64,000 nt of DNA. It comes from Aquimarina latercula DSM 2041 (lineage in GTDB: Bacteria > Bacteroidota > Bacteroidia > Flavobacteriales > Flavobacteriaceae). The notes beneath the pieces are model-generated. The model saw nothing but the letters and a program-made list of their open reading frames with translations, had not been told where the DNA came from and searched no databases. The stretch spans positions 186,001-250,000 of the forward strand of contig NZ_AUMK01000003.1 of the NCBI RefSeq assembly GCF_000430645.1. The letters are read 5' to 3'. Made by a program: the position numbers and the translations under genes. Below, piece after piece: positions 1 through 9,279 of the stretch. The first letter of the stretch is position 1; every line of letters starts with the position of its first letter.

Positions 1-1060
1 TTTTATCATTAAAAACTTTTGATGATTTTTTAATCTTTTTGTCTAATAAAGGTTTAGTTAATGCGCTGTAATCGGTCAAATTTCTTAAGATACCAGGAAC
101 TTTTGGGTATACATCATTTGGCAGAAAGGTAGTATCTACTCTTGGGTACGTAACAACTTTTTGTTCATACAATCTTTGTACAATTTTTAAAGTTTCATCT
201 GCAGAAAATCCGAACTTAGTATTACAATATACTTGCAATCCTGTTAAATCAAATAACTTGGGAGCATATTCCTTTCCATCCTTTTTAGTGATAGAAACAA
301 TTTCAAAATCACTTTTTTTTACTTTATTAGCTAGTAATTCGCCATCTTCTTTTTTTAAGAATCTCCCTTCCTCATAACTAAATAAAGTATCCCGATATAA
401 GGTTTGTAATTCCCAATACGGTTGTGGTATAAAGTTTTGGATTTCTTTATATCTATGAACAACCATCGCAAGACTAGGAGTTTGTACTCTACCGATAGAT
501 AATACTTGTTTGTAACCTCCGTGTTTTACTGTATACAATCTGGTAGCATTCATGCCTAATAACCAGTCACCGATGGCTCTAGAAAAACCTGCATAATATA
601 AGTTATCATATTGTTCAGAAGGCTTGAGATTATCAAACCCTTCTTTAATTGCTTCTGTAGTTAATGATGAAATCCATAATCGCTGTATTTCTCCAGAATA
701 TCCTGCTTGATTGATGACCCATCGTTGTATGAGTTCTCCTTCTTGTCCTGCATCCCCGCAATTAATTACTAGACTTGCTTGATCAAATAAAGATTTAACG
801 ATGTTAAACTGTTTCTGAATTCCTTGATTATCTACAACTTTAGTTTTAAACTTTTCTGGAAGCATTGGTAGATTATTAAGATCCCAACTTTTCCAGTGTG
901 GTTTGTAATCATTTGGCTCAAACAAAGTACATAAGTGCCCAAAGGTATAGGTAACAGCATATCCATTTCCTTCATAATAACCATCACGTTTTGTATTAGC
1001 TCCTAAAACAGTAGCAATTTCTCTAGCAACACTTGGTTTTTCGGCTATACAAACCTTCAT
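1..1060 (-). CDS. topB: DNA topoisomerase III (5' part, cut by window edge)
   Basis: Type IA topoisomerase that relaxes or decatenates DNA by transient single-strand cleavage. About 353 N-terminal residues are visible; the C-terminus lies beyond position 1. The protein opens with a Toprim strand (MKVCIAEKPSVAREI, catalytic Glu7), followed by the acidic DAGQEGE Toprim motif near residues 100-107. A SIGRVQTPSLA motif follows, and then TYPRVDTTFLP, whose Tyr305 is the expected DNA-linking tyrosine. The usual motif is TYPRTDS, so a Val replaces the Thr after Arg. The ATG at 1058-1060 directly precedes the conserved Toprim start, which fixes the 5' end. Length and motif order fit TopB better than TopA, whose active site is usually TYMRTDS. 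It is divergent from the gene at 1217. Confidence 0.93.
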   Translation of the reverse strand, partial: MKVCIAEKPSVAREIATVLGANTKRDGYYEGNGYAVTYTFGHLCTLFEPNDYKPHWKSWDLNNLPMLPEKFKTKVVDNQGIQKQFNIVKSLFDQASLVINCGDAGQEGELIQRWVINQAGYSGEIQRLWISSLTTEAIKEGFDNLKPSEQYDNLYYAGFSRAIGDWLLGMNATRLYTVKHGGYKQVLSIGRVQTPSLAMVVHRYKEIQNFIPQPYWELQTLYRDTLFSYEEGRFLKKEDGELLANKVKKSDFEIVSITKKDGKEYAPKLFDLTGLQVYCNTKFGFSADETLKIVQRLYEQKVVTYPRVDTTFLPNDVYPKVPGILRNLTDYSALTKPLLDKKIKKSSKVFNDK

Positions 1061-1216
1061 TAATCGATATTTCTTGTTCGGTCGAAAATTAAGAAATTTT
1101 TATATAAAAACGATAGTAATGGTAATTGAGTATATCACGTTTTAGTATACCAGAATCACGATCTTGATAGGAAATACACTGTATATCAGTCAAATTTGTA
1201 GAAAACCAATACTCAT

Positions 1217-2377
1217 ATGAAAGCAACAGGATTTAATAGAAGAAAATTTTTACAATTAGGAAGCACCTTAGCAGTAGCAAGTACTATTTCTCCAATATCT
1301 TATGGAGCCACTTTATTAGACAAAAATGATGTAAAACCATTAGGAAATGATGAGAATATTAGGTTATTTTCTAATGAAAACCCTTATGGACCTTCTCAAA
1401 AAGTATTAGATGCTATCACCAATAACACTAATCGAGTAAATAGGTATGCATCGTTTCATTCGTATTCTACAGACACACTAAAAGAAAAAATAGCCAAAAT
1501 CAATGGAATTGCAAAAGATCAAGTGATTTTTGGTCATGGATCTTTTGAAATATTATGTATGTTAACCAGAACATTTGGACAGCAACGAGATGGTATTATA
1601 GTTCCTGCGACTACATTTAATGTTACTGCTGCTTTCGCTGATAGAATTTTTGATCACAAAGTAAAGAGAATACTACTTACCGATGGAATGGATATTGATT
1701 TAGAAACTACTAAAAAAGAAATAACTAAGAACACAAAACTTGTATATATATGTAACCCAAATAATCCAACCGGAAAATCATTACCAGCGGCTAAGCTAGA
1801 ATCTTTTTGTAAAGAATTAGCTACTACCAATTGTACTATTGCTATTGATGAGGCCTATGTAGAATTAATGGAACCTTCTAGAAGACCAGATACTATTGAG
1901 TTATTAAAACAAAAATATAATGTATTGATTATTAGAACTTTTTCTAAAGCATTTGGTTTAGCTGGTTTACGGGTTGGATATGCAATGGGATTGCCCGAAA
2001 CGATAGCAAAGTTGAATCATGATTCCTATACTTTTAGCGGATTGATCGGTAACCCTGGGATTGTAGCTGCAATAACTGCTTTAGACGACATTGATTATGT
2101 AGATGAATATAGAAAAAAGAATGTAGAAGTAAGAACGTATATGGAAAGTAGCTTAAAAAAAATGGGCTTGAAATATTTAAAAAGTGACACTAACTTTATG
2201 TTGATAGAAGTAAAAGATGTTAAGCGATTAAAAGAAGAATTAGTGCCATTTGGGATTGCCATTTTTCCGAGTGGAGGAAAACATTATCCAACTTGGGCAC
2301 GAATAAGTATCGGTACTTTGCAGGAGATGAAAATATTCTTTAATGCTATAAATACTATGAATTGGTTAACATCATAA
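1217..2377 (+). CDS. Tat-exported class I/II aminotransferase (HisC-like)
   Basis: PLP-dependent fold-type I aminotransferase related to histidinol-phosphate aminotransferases. Residues 8-12 are NRRKFL followed by a hydrophobic stretch, a twin-arginine signal, so the folded enzyme is predicted to be exported. Conserved features are the NPNNPTG motif at 180-186, DEAY near 212 and SKAFGLAGLRVG with the PLP-binding Lys244. The 386-aa length is normal for the family plus a Tat signal. HisC itself is cytoplasmic, so this is probably not the histidine-pathway enzyme; the substrate is unknown. It stands alone, with topB divergent upstream and aroC 143 bp downstream. Tat targeting is inferred from the motif. 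Confidence 0.85.
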   Translation: MKATGFNRRKFLQLGSTLAVASTISPISYGATLLDKNDVKPLGNDENIRLFSNENPYGPSQKVLDAITNNTNRVNRYASFHSYSTDTLKEKIAKINGIAKDQVIFGHGSFEILCMLTRTFGQQRDGIIVPATTFNVTAAFADRIFDHKVKRILLTDGMDIDLETTKKEITKNTKLVYICNPNNPTGKSLPAAKLESFCKELATTNCTIAIDEAYVELMEPSRRPDTIELLKQKYNVLIIRTFSKAFGLAGLRVGYAMGLPETIAKLNHDSYTFSGLIGNPGIVAAITALDDIDYVDEYRKKNVEVRTYMESSLKKMGLKYLKSDTNFMLIEVKDVKRLKEELVPFGIAIFPSGGKHYPTWARISIGTLQEMKIFFNAINTMNWLTS

Positions 2378-2520
2378 ATCAATAAAAATATTCATTGTGT
2401 AATAAAAGAGTTTGAAATCTGAAAGAGTAACAATTTTTAAGAAGCAAATAGCCGTTTTTCTATCAAATTACTATGGCGTTTTTAAAGATTAACAAGTACA
2501 TTTGTTAAAAATTGTTTTGA

Positions 2521-3585
2521 ATGGCAGGAAATACATTTGGAAATCTATTTAAGGTAACCACTTTTGGAGAATCTCATGGAGTAGCAATTGGAGGAGTAAT
2601 TGATGGATGTCCTTCTGGAGTAACTTTAGATCTAGAGGCGATACAAGCAGAATTAGATCGTCGTAAACCAGGTCAATCTGCTATTGTTACGCAACGTAAA
2701 GAACCTGATACTGTAGAGTTTTATTCAGGAATATTTGAAGGTGTAACAACGGGAACTCCGATTGGTTTTGTGATTAAAAATGCTAACCAAAAATCTAAAG
2801 ATTATTCGCATATAAAAGATTCGTATAGACCTTCTCATGCGGATTATACTTATGATCAAAAATATGGTCTTCGGGATTATCGTGGAGGTGGACGTTCTTC
2901 TGCCAGAGAAACTGCTAGTAGAGTAGTAGCAGGTGCTATTGCAAAGCAAGTGCTTTCAGGAATTTCATTTAACGCATATGTAAGTGGAGTAGGATCAATA
3001 AAGTTAGATAAACCACATACAGAACTTGATTTTTCGTTGACAGAAAGTAATATTGTTCGTTGTCCAGATCCTCAGAAAGCAGAGGAGATGGAACAATATA
3101 TTAAGCAAATTAGAAAAGAAGGAGATACAGTTGGTGGATTGGTTAGTTGTGCAATATCTGGTGTTCCAGTGGGATTAGGAGAACCTGTTTTTGATAAGTT
3201 ACATGCAGAGTTAGGTAAGGCAATGTTATCCATTAATGCAGTAAAAGGATTTGAATATGGTAGTGGTTTTGCAGGAGCAGAGTTAAAAGGAAGCAAGCAT
3301 AACGATTTGTTTAATTCGGATGGTACTACCAAGACCAATCTTTCTGGAGGGATACAAGGTGGTATCTCTAACGGAATGGATATTTACTTTAATGTAGCTT
3401 TTAAGCCTGTAGCGACTATTATGCAGGATCAAGAAACCATTGATAAGGAAGGGAATGTTGTAAATATGCAAGGAAAAGGAAGACACGATCCTTGTGTAGT
3501 ACCTAGAGCAGTGCCCATTGTAGAGGCAATGGCAGCCTTAGTCATCGTAGATTATTGGTTAATGAATCGTACGATCAAGAAGTAA
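2521..3585 (+). CDS. aroC: Chorismate synthase
   Basis: Converts 5-enolpyruvylshikimate-3-phosphate to chorismate, the last common step of aromatic amino-acid biosynthesis, using reduced FMN. The 354-aa length is typical. Family signatures are clear: GESHG at the N-terminus, [15 protein letters not shown] in the FMN/substrate region, and [15 protein letters not shown] near the C-terminus. The ATG at 2521 starts the conserved [20 protein letters not shown] block, so the start is secure. The next gene begins 7 bp downstream and may be cotranscribed, although no functional link is evident. Confidence 0.97.
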   Translation: MAGNTFGNLFKVTTFGESHGVAIGGVIDGCPSGVTLDLEAIQAELDRRKPGQSAIVTQRKEPDTVEFYSGIFEGVTTGTPIGFVIKNANQKSKDYSHIKDSYRPSHADYTYDQKYGLRDYRGGGRSSARETASRVVAGAIAKQVLSGISFNAYVSGVGSIKLDKPHTELDFSLTESNIVRCPDPQKAEEMEQYIKQIRKEGDTVGGLVSCAISGVPVGLGEPVFDKLHAELGKAMLSINAVKGFEYGSGFAGAELKGSKHNDLFNSDGTTKTNLSGGIQGGISNGMDIYFNVAFKPVATIMQDQETIDKEGNVVNMQGKGRHDPCVVPRAVPIVEAMAALVIVDYWLMNRTIKK

Positions 3586-3592
3586 TATTAAT

Positions 3593-4681
3593 ATGTTGTC
3601 TAATCCTTCTAAGCGTGTTTATCTTTTATTAATACTTTGTTGTTACGGAGGTATTGTTTACAGCCAATATTTAGGGAAAGAATACAAAAAAATCACGAAT
3701 GAGAGTTTTGTAGACAAAGTTGATCTGGTTTCTGAAAAATTGGATATTGGATCCGATAAATTAGTCGCTCCATTAAGACTAACATTGCTCGATAATCATT
3801 TGGTAATTCACGATACTGAAGCTCAAAAGCACTTGCATCTAATCGATATTGAAAACAATAAATATGTTGATCAGTATATAGGGATTGGAAATGGACCAAA
3901 TGAATTATCTGATGTTGGTACTTTTGAAAAGAACGGCAATACTGCCTTTATCGTTTGGGATCAAAATGACAAGAAATATCTTTATTATGAGTTACAAGAT
4001 CTAATTAATTTATCTAATGATACCATTAGTAAAAAGCTAGATGAAGATGAATATATCTACTTTTTGAATTATGATAAAAATAATCAAAAGTTATGGTATG
4101 CTGGACAATTTAGTAAGGAAGACCATCGTATCTATGAAAAAGATATGGCCTCTGGAACAGTAAAAGGGTATGGAACATTATTAAACCCTCCAAAAGGTAA
4201 GTTGAATTCCATAGCGATAAGAAATTTTATATCTACAGCTAAGATGGAAAAGAATGATCGTCATATTGTAATTGCTTATGAAACGGCTCCTTTATTAGAA
4301 GTTTTTAATACAGAAACAAAAGAGTTCACCTCTGTGCTTGTGCCGCATAGTAAATTACCGATTTATTATGCTGAGAAGGATGAAGATAACAAAATGCTAA
4401 TCGGTTATACCAACCGTTCTTTATATGAGTTTTTAGACATCAAGCTTACCGATACCTATATCTATGCTGTTTATAGAGGAAAAGAATTTGGTAATACTGA
4501 ACCAAAAAAAAGTGTAATATATGTGTTTGATTACCAACTCAATCCTATAAGATCATATCGTTTAGATCAAGAAGTAACTTCGATAGCTGTATACGATGAT
4601 AAAATCATATATGGTTTACACCTATCTCCTTTTATTCCTTGGCAAAAAGGAAAACTAATAAAATATGATATTAAGAAGTAA
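3593..4681 (+). CDS. BF3164-like six-bladed beta-propeller protein
   Basis: Predicted exported protein of 362 aa. The N-terminal hydrophobic segment (about residues 8-24, ending YSQ) is a signal peptide without an obvious lipobox. The body contains short repeated beta units and a GIGNGPNE motif of the type seen in BF3164-like proteins, a Bacteroidetes-specific six-bladed propeller family. Family members are usually lipoproteins of unknown role. It starts 7 bp after aroC and is probably in the same transcript by position only. The fold is inferred from the motif and beta-rich pattern; no catalytic residues are apparent. Confidence 0.7.
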   Translation: MLSNPSKRVYLLLILCCYGGIVYSQYLGKEYKKITNESFVDKVDLVSEKLDIGSDKLVAPLRLTLLDNHLVIHDTEAQKHLHLIDIENNKYVDQYIGIGNGPNELSDVGTFEKNGNTAFIVWDQNDKKYLYYELQDLINLSNDTISKKLDEDEYIYFLNYDKNNQKLWYAGQFSKEDHRIYEKDMASGTVKGYGTLLNPPKGKLNSIAIRNFISTAKMEKNDRHIVIAYETAPLLEVFNTETKEFTSVLVPHSKLPIYYAEKDEDNKMLIGYTNRSLYEFLDIKLTDTYIYAVYRGKEFGNTEPKKSVIYVFDYQLNPIRSYRLDQEVTSIAVYDDKIIYGLHLSPFIPWQKGKLIKYDIKK

Positions 4682-4862
4682 TTTTATCATCGATTTACTA
4701 ATCCAGTAATTTCTTATGCTACTTTGGTAAATTTTAGTTTCGTGAGAGGTTCGTTTTATCGGTTTTTGTACTATTCTCACATACTCATCTACTAAAAAAC
4801 TTATCTACTCATCCTTTTTTTATATCTTCGACTTCTTGTATTCAAAAAATTAGATAATTCAC

Positions 4863-6185
4863 ATGAAGAAACTAGCATTGCATTGGCAAATAATGATCGG
4901 AATGATCGCTGGAATATTATTCGGGTTTTTAATGACACAGTTTTCCTGGGGGAAAGGATTTACAGGAGATTGGATAGCTCCTTTAGGTACAATTTTCGTT
5001 AATCTATTAAAATTAATAGCTGTTCCGTTAATTCTTGCTTCTTTAATAAAAGGAATTTCTGATTTAAAAGATATCTCTAAGTTTAAGAAAATAGGAGGAA
5101 GAACAATAATAATCTATGTTTTAACTACCGTTATTGCAATTACCATAGGATTGTTATTAGTTAATGTAATGAAACCTGGAGATGGAATTACTCCAGAAAC
5201 TATAGAAAAATTAACCAACGAATATGCTAGCAGTTCTAAAATATCTGAACGTATTGCCGAGGCCGGAAGACAAAAAGAAAGTGGTCCTTTACAGTTTGTT
5301 ATAGATATGGTTCCTCAGAATGCAGTAGCAGCTATGAGTAATAATAAACTGATGCTGCAAGTAATATTTTTCGCTATTTTCTTAGGAATTAGTATGTTAC
5401 TTATTAAAGAAGAACAATCAGATCCTTTAAAAAAGTTTTTCGATAGTTTAAATGAGGTTGTTTTAAAAATGGTTGATTTAATTATGCTCACTGCTCCGTA
5501 TGCTGTTTTTGCATTGTTGGCAAATGTGGTTGTTACTTCTGATGATCCAGATATATTATTAGCGTTATTGAGATATGCAGGAGTTGTAGTATTTGGATTA
5601 GCGCTAATGATTGTATTTTATAGTATTTTGGTATCCGTAATTACCAAAAAATCTCCTTTATGGTTTTTAAAACAAATCAGTCCAGCGCAATTATTAGCAT
5701 TTTCTACAAGTTCTAGTGCTGCGACATTACCAGTAACTATGGAAAGAGTAGAAGAGCATATTGGTGTTGATAAAGAGGTGTCTAGTTTTGTACTGCCAGT
5801 TGGTGCTACTATTAATATGGATGGTACTAGTCTGTATCAAGCAGTAGCTTCAGTATTTATTATGCAAGTGTTATGGCCAGAAGGGCTTACATTTAGCAAC
5901 CAGATCACTATTGTATTAACGGCATTGTTAGCATCTATTGGTTCTGCGGCTGTTCCTGGAGCAGGAATGGTTATGTTGGTAATCGTATTAGAGGCAATTG
6001 GTTTCCCTTCGGATAAACTTCCTATTGGTTTAGCCTTAATCTTTGCTGTAGATCGTCCATTAGATATGTTGAGAACTACTATCAATGTAACAGGAGATGC
6101 TACTGTTTCTATGATTGTTGCAAAATCCGTTGGTAAATTAGGGGATCCTAAGGTAAAAGATTGGGATGATCATTATCAGGGATAA
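4863..6185 (+). CDS. Dicarboxylate/amino acid:cation symporter (DAACS family)
   Basis: Inner-membrane secondary transporter of the SLC1/GltP family, 440 aa, which takes up glutamate, aspartate or C4-dicarboxylates with H+ or Na+. About eight membrane segments are visible. The hallmark serine-rich re-entrant loop (FSTSSSAATLPVT) lies near residue 283, followed by GATINMDGTSLY near residue 317 with the substrate/cation-binding NMDGT. The RPLDMLRTTINVTGD helix near the C-terminus is also diagnostic. It lies 109 bp upstream of a same-strand PLP decarboxylase, suggesting that an imported acidic amino acid is decarboxylated. Substrate specificity cannot be assigned from sequence alone. Confidence 0.92.
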   Translation: MKKLALHWQIMIGMIAGILFGFLMTQFSWGKGFTGDWIAPLGTIFVNLLKLIAVPLILASLIKGISDLKDISKFKKIGGRTIIIYVLTTVIAITIGLLLVNVMKPGDGITPETIEKLTNEYASSSKISERIAEAGRQKESGPLQFVIDMVPQNAVAAMSNNKLMLQVIFFAIFLGISMLLIKEEQSDPLKKFFDSLNEVVLKMVDLIMLTAPYAVFALLANVVVTSDDPDILLALLRYAGVVVFGLALMIVFYSILVSVITKKSPLWFLKQISPAQLLAFSTSSSAATLPVTMERVEEHIGVDKEVSSFVLPVGATINMDGTSLYQAVASVFIMQVLWPEGLTFSNQITIVLTALLASIGSAAVPGAGMVMLVIVLEAIGFPSDKLPIGLALIFAVDRPLDMLRTTINVTGDATVSMIVAKSVGKLGDPKVKDWDDHYQG

Positions 6186-6294
6186 TAAAGAACTTTAGAA
6201 TTTATTTGTTATACTTTTTCTAAAATTGAATGCTTTTTCTTATTAATAGGATTGGTAGTTTTACCTTTATTGAAAATTGAGCAATTAAGGTACT

Positions 6295-7740
6295 ATGAAT
6301 GAAAATATATTCCTAGACGAATCATTAGAAAAAGTATACAATCCTTCAGATTTTAGAGAAATAGGTCATCAATTAGTTGATATGCTAGCTGACCACCTTG
6401 GTCAGGTGCAATCGAATAGAGAACAATCTGTTATTAAGTTTGAAGATCCAGAAAAAGAATTATCATATTGGAAAGAAGATATATCTTCTGATACTGGTAT
6501 AATGGATTTTTATCAAAAAATTCTTGATAGATCTATTCATGTGCACCATCCAAGGTATATGGGACATCAAGTAGCGGTACCTTCTGTAATAAGCAGTTTA
6601 TCTGGTTTAATGGTTGATGTTTTGAGCAATGGAACTGGAGTCTATGAAATGGGAATGGCTTCTAATGCATTGGAAAAAATAGTTACTGATTTTGTTGCAG
6701 ATAAGATTGGATATGGAGCTAATTCGTCTGGTTTTCTTACTTCGGGTGGTACATTAGCTAATTTGACAGCTTTATTAGCTGCTCGAAAAGCAAAAGCACC
6801 AGGTTCGGTTTGGGAAGATGGACATAATCAGAAATTAGCGGTATTAGTTTCTGAAGAAGCGCATTATTGTATTGACCGTGCAGCTAGAATATTGGGATTT
6901 GGTTCAGAAGGAATAGTAAAAGTTCCTGCCGATGAAAATTTTAAAATAAATACTTCTTTATTAGAAGAGTATTTAAAAAAGGCAAAAAATAAAGGATTAA
7001 CAGTTATTGCACTTGTTGGATGTGCTTCTTCTACATCTACGGGTTCTTATGATGATTTAAATGAATTAGCATCTTTTGCTTCAGAACATAATTTATGGTT
7101 TCACATAGATGGTGCACATGGTGGAGGAGTCGTTTTTTCAAAAAAATATAGGCATTTAGCAAAAGGAATTGAAAAAGCAGATTCTGTAGTAATCGATTTC
7201 CATAAAATGTTACTGACACCATCATTAAATACAGCATTAATTTTTAAAGATAGTCAAGATTCTTATAGAACTTTTGAACAGAAAGCGCAATATCTTTGGG
7301 ATTCTCAGCAATCAAGGGAATGGTATAATTCTGGTAAAAGAACTTTTGAATGCACAAAACTAATGATGTCACTAAAAGTATATTCTAATATTAGAATGTA
7401 CGGGAATGACATATTCGAAAAGAATATCGATCGGTTATATGACTTAGGAAAAGCCTTTTCAAGAATCATAGAGAATAGAGAAGGATTTGAGTTATTAATA
7501 TACCCTGAAGCTAATATTGTGAATTTTAGATATACTAACATATCAGAAAATGATCTTAATTCGTTCAACTCTAAAATAAGAGAAGAACTGATTTTATCTG
7601 GTAAATTCTATATCGTACAAACAATGATAGGAGAGGATCGTTATCTAAGAACTTCAATAATGAATCCTCTTACAACTGAAGTAGATTTTAATGCTTTGTT
7701 AGATGAAATAGAAAAAATTGCTAATCCTATCCTTGGTTAA
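6295..7740 (+). CDS. Group II PLP-dependent amino acid decarboxylase
   Basis: Cytoplasmic fold-type I decarboxylase, 481 aa. The family includes glutamate, 2,4-diaminobutyrate, aromatic amino acid and cysteine sulfinate decarboxylases. Seen are HPRYMGHQ near residue 85, the TSGGTLANLTALLAAR cofactor region, HIDGAHGG with PLP-contacting Asp272, and DFHKMLLTP with the Schiff-base Lys304. The residue after Lys is Met, which is common in the diaminobutyrate/cysteine sulfinate subgroups. The C-terminus (YLRTSIMNPLTT) is also family-typical. Its neighbour is a DAACS symporter, consistent with uptake plus decarboxylation of one amino acid. The exact substrate is unresolved. Confidence 0.9.
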   Translation: MNENIFLDESLEKVYNPSDFREIGHQLVDMLADHLGQVQSNREQSVIKFEDPEKELSYWKEDISSDTGIMDFYQKILDRSIHVHHPRYMGHQVAVPSVISSLSGLMVDVLSNGTGVYEMGMASNALEKIVTDFVADKIGYGANSSGFLTSGGTLANLTALLAARKAKAPGSVWEDGHNQKLAVLVSEEAHYCIDRAARILGFGSEGIVKVPADENFKINTSLLEEYLKKAKNKGLTVIALVGCASSTSTGSYDDLNELASFASEHNLWFHIDGAHGGGVVFSKKYRHLAKGIEKADSVVIDFHKMLLTPSLNTALIFKDSQDSYRTFEQKAQYLWDSQQSREWYNSGKRTFECTKLMMSLKVYSNIRMYGNDIFEKNIDRLYDLGKAFSRIIENREGFELLIYPEANIVNFRYTNISENDLNSFNSKIREELILSGKFYIVQTMIGEDRYLRTSIMNPLTTEVDFNALLDEIEKIANPILG

Positions 7741-7860
7741 CTTATTACTCTTAAGACGCAACCAATTTATAAGTATTTCATCTATTAAGAGAATTAACTA
7801 ATTGATAACCGGGTATAAATTTTAGTTTTTTCACTTTTAATAAACTAAAAAAATAAACAG

Positions 7861-8256
7861 ATGAGACACTTTTGTATTGTATTGCTTTCGATTATCCTAT
7901 TCAGTTGTAGTAATGATGATGATAATAATGCCCAGTCATCAACAATTGCAGGAGCTTGGAACTTGGTTAAGGTTTCTGGTGGAGTTACAGGAGTGGATGA
8001 GGATATAGAAAAAGGCCTTATTGTATGGGATTTTAATGAAACTACAGGAATGGTAACTATTAATAATACGATTACTGATTCATCTTTTAATGTATTATTA
8101 GATTCAGGAACTTATACCTATAGTATTTCTGCTCCGGCGGATGCTGATATTCTTATTGTTAACGAAATAGTTGTAGGAGGTATTAATTTAGAAAATACAT
8201 CATTTACCGTAGAAGAAACATTTGAAGATGGTTTTTCATTTCGTTTTGAGAGATAG
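7861..8256 (+). CDS. Lipocalin-like lipoprotein
   Basis: Short exported lipoprotein of 131 aa. Residues 1-16 form a signal peptide ending in the lipobox LFSC, with Cys16 as the lipid anchor, followed by SNDDDNN, a flexible acidic linker common in Flavobacteria. The mature part begins IAGAWNLVKVSGG and is beta-rich, matching the lipocalin-like family of Bacteroidetes in which a G-x-W motif starts the barrel. It resembles the protein at 12431 in layout. Function is unknown. A rho-independent terminator follows at 8320. Confidence 0.75.
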   Translation: MRHFCIVLLSIILFSCSNDDDNNAQSSTIAGAWNLVKVSGGVTGVDEDIEKGLIVWDFNETTGMVTINNTITDSSFNVLLDSGTYTYSISAPADADILIVNEIVVGGINLENTSFTVEETFEDGFSFRFER

Positions 8257-8319
8257 TTTTATAAACTAGTTTTTATCCTCTAAAAAACAAAAAGAGACAT
8301 AAGATTTCACCAAAATTTT

Positions 8320-8346
8320 AAGAGCTATTGTATAGCTCTTTTTTTA
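8320..8346 (+). terminator. Rho-independent terminator
   Basis: An 8-bp perfect inverted repeat (AAGAGCTA / TAGCTCTT) with a 5-nt loop is followed by a run of seven T. It lies 64 bp after the lipocalin-like lipoprotein gene. Confidence 0.85.
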
Positions 8347-8552
8347 TGATTTTATATTAACGCTATATTTTTTGATTTAAATATATGTATCTAAATGCTT
8401 GTTTATTAGTATATTGTGTTTTGTTTACGGTTATTATATATTAAAAAAGGGGGAAAACCCCTATATGATTTTTAGCTAAAGTCCCCTTAATTTGTGCGAT
8501 AGATAAGTATACTTTTGAACCACACATATTAATAAACTTAAAAAGACTCATT
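8347..8552. promoter_or_regulatory. AT-rich leader with a GGGGG-AAAA-CCCC hairpin
   Basis: Noncoding stretch before the micro-protein gene at 8553. At 8449-8461 there is a short palindrome, five G, four A, four C, about 92 bp before the start codon. A similar GGG-N6-CCCC palindrome sits 80 bp before the protease gene at 14361. This may be an operator or a structured leader; nothing else is recognised here. Confidence 0.35.
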
Positions 8553-8729
8553 ATGAAACGGCTTTTTCTACCAGTAGCTTTGATCTCATTTGCAGTAATA
8601 TGCCTAAGTATAGTGCATATTGATAATGTAAACAAGCTTGATAAAGAATATAATCAGCTAAGAGAGAAACACCAAATTGATGATAATTCTGATATCGATA
8701 CAACGATAGAAGAGTTTGATGTAAAATGA
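8553..8729 (+). CDS. Micro-membrane protein, copy 1 (58 aa)
   Basis: The ATG at 8553 opens a 58-aa frame ending in TGA at 8727-8729. Residues 1-22 (MKRLFLPVALISFAVICLSI) form one hydrophobic segment and are followed by VHIDNVNKL and an acidic/basic tail. The N-terminal 29 residues closely match the protein at 9117 (the pattern LPV-LI-F---CL--VHIDN-N-L is shared), which is strong evidence that both frames are translated. The function is not recognised. It could be a small single-pass membrane protein or an uncleaved signal-anchored peptide. A terminator follows at 8836. Confidence 0.7.
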   Translation: MKRLFLPVALISFAVICLSIVHIDNVNKLDKEYNQLREKHQIDDNSDIDTTIEEFDVK

Positions 8730-8835
8730 AGAGAAGGAAAGGATACGTTACAAACTAATAAACAAGAGGGAACTATTACTTCGGAACTGAAGGAATAAAA
8801 GGGAAAACAAAAAAAGTAACGGATAACCACCAATG

Positions 8836-8871
8836 AACTGTCTTATCTATTTATAGTAAGGCAGTTTTTTT
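8836..8871 (+). terminator. Rho-independent terminator
   Basis: A ten-base stem AACTGTCTTA / TAAGGCAGTT with one G-U pair is followed by seven T. It ends the transcript of the first micro-protein, about 107 bp after its stop. Confidence 0.75.
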
Positions 8872-9116
8872 ATGCTATATACCTTTGATTTTACCGTTAA
8901 GTCTAGGACAAATTCCTATTTAAATGATGTTTGGTCGATGCTTCTAAAAACGTTTTTTTGATAAGTACAATCACTACAATAACGAATTCTAATTGAATTG
9001 CTACGAATTCTAAAAGACGAAGGTGAGTAGGGTGTAAACATGATTACTTTTAAACCGTAATTAAAGGATGGTCTTTTTTTGCTCCCAAGTTATTTTAATC
9101 CCAAAATAAAATAGAT
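8872..9116. other. Noncoding spacer between the two micro-protein genes
   Basis: No open frame or RNA gene is seen. It contains short repeated CGAATTC/GAATTGC words near 8983-9013 and an A-rich leader before 9117. It presumably holds the promoter of the second micro-protein. Confidence 0.4.
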
Positions 9117-9254
9117 ATGAAGCAATTGTTATTACCGGTAGTTCTTATATGTTTTACAATATTCTGTTTAGGATTTGTGCATATTGACAATATGAATGAA
9201 CTGGCTAAAGAAAAGAGTGAATTAAAAAAAATCGAGAATCAAGAAATACTTTGA
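9117..9254 (+). CDS. Micro-membrane protein, copy 2 (45 aa)
   Basis: The ATG at 9117 opens a 45-aa frame ending in TGA at 9252-9254. Its N-terminus (MKQLLLPVVLICFTIFCLGF, then VHIDNMNEL) aligns without gaps to the protein at 8553, with the VHIDN motif right after the hydrophobic segment. The tail is short, charged and differs from copy 1. The pair looks like a local duplication maintained by selection on the membrane segment and VHIDN. Function is unknown; a toxin-like or regulatory micro-peptide role is only a possibility. Confidence 0.68.
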   Translation: MKQLLLPVVLICFTIFCLGFVHIDNMNELAKEKSELKKIENQEIL

Positions 9255-9279
9255 TTTTCTAAATTATATTTTAACCGAT

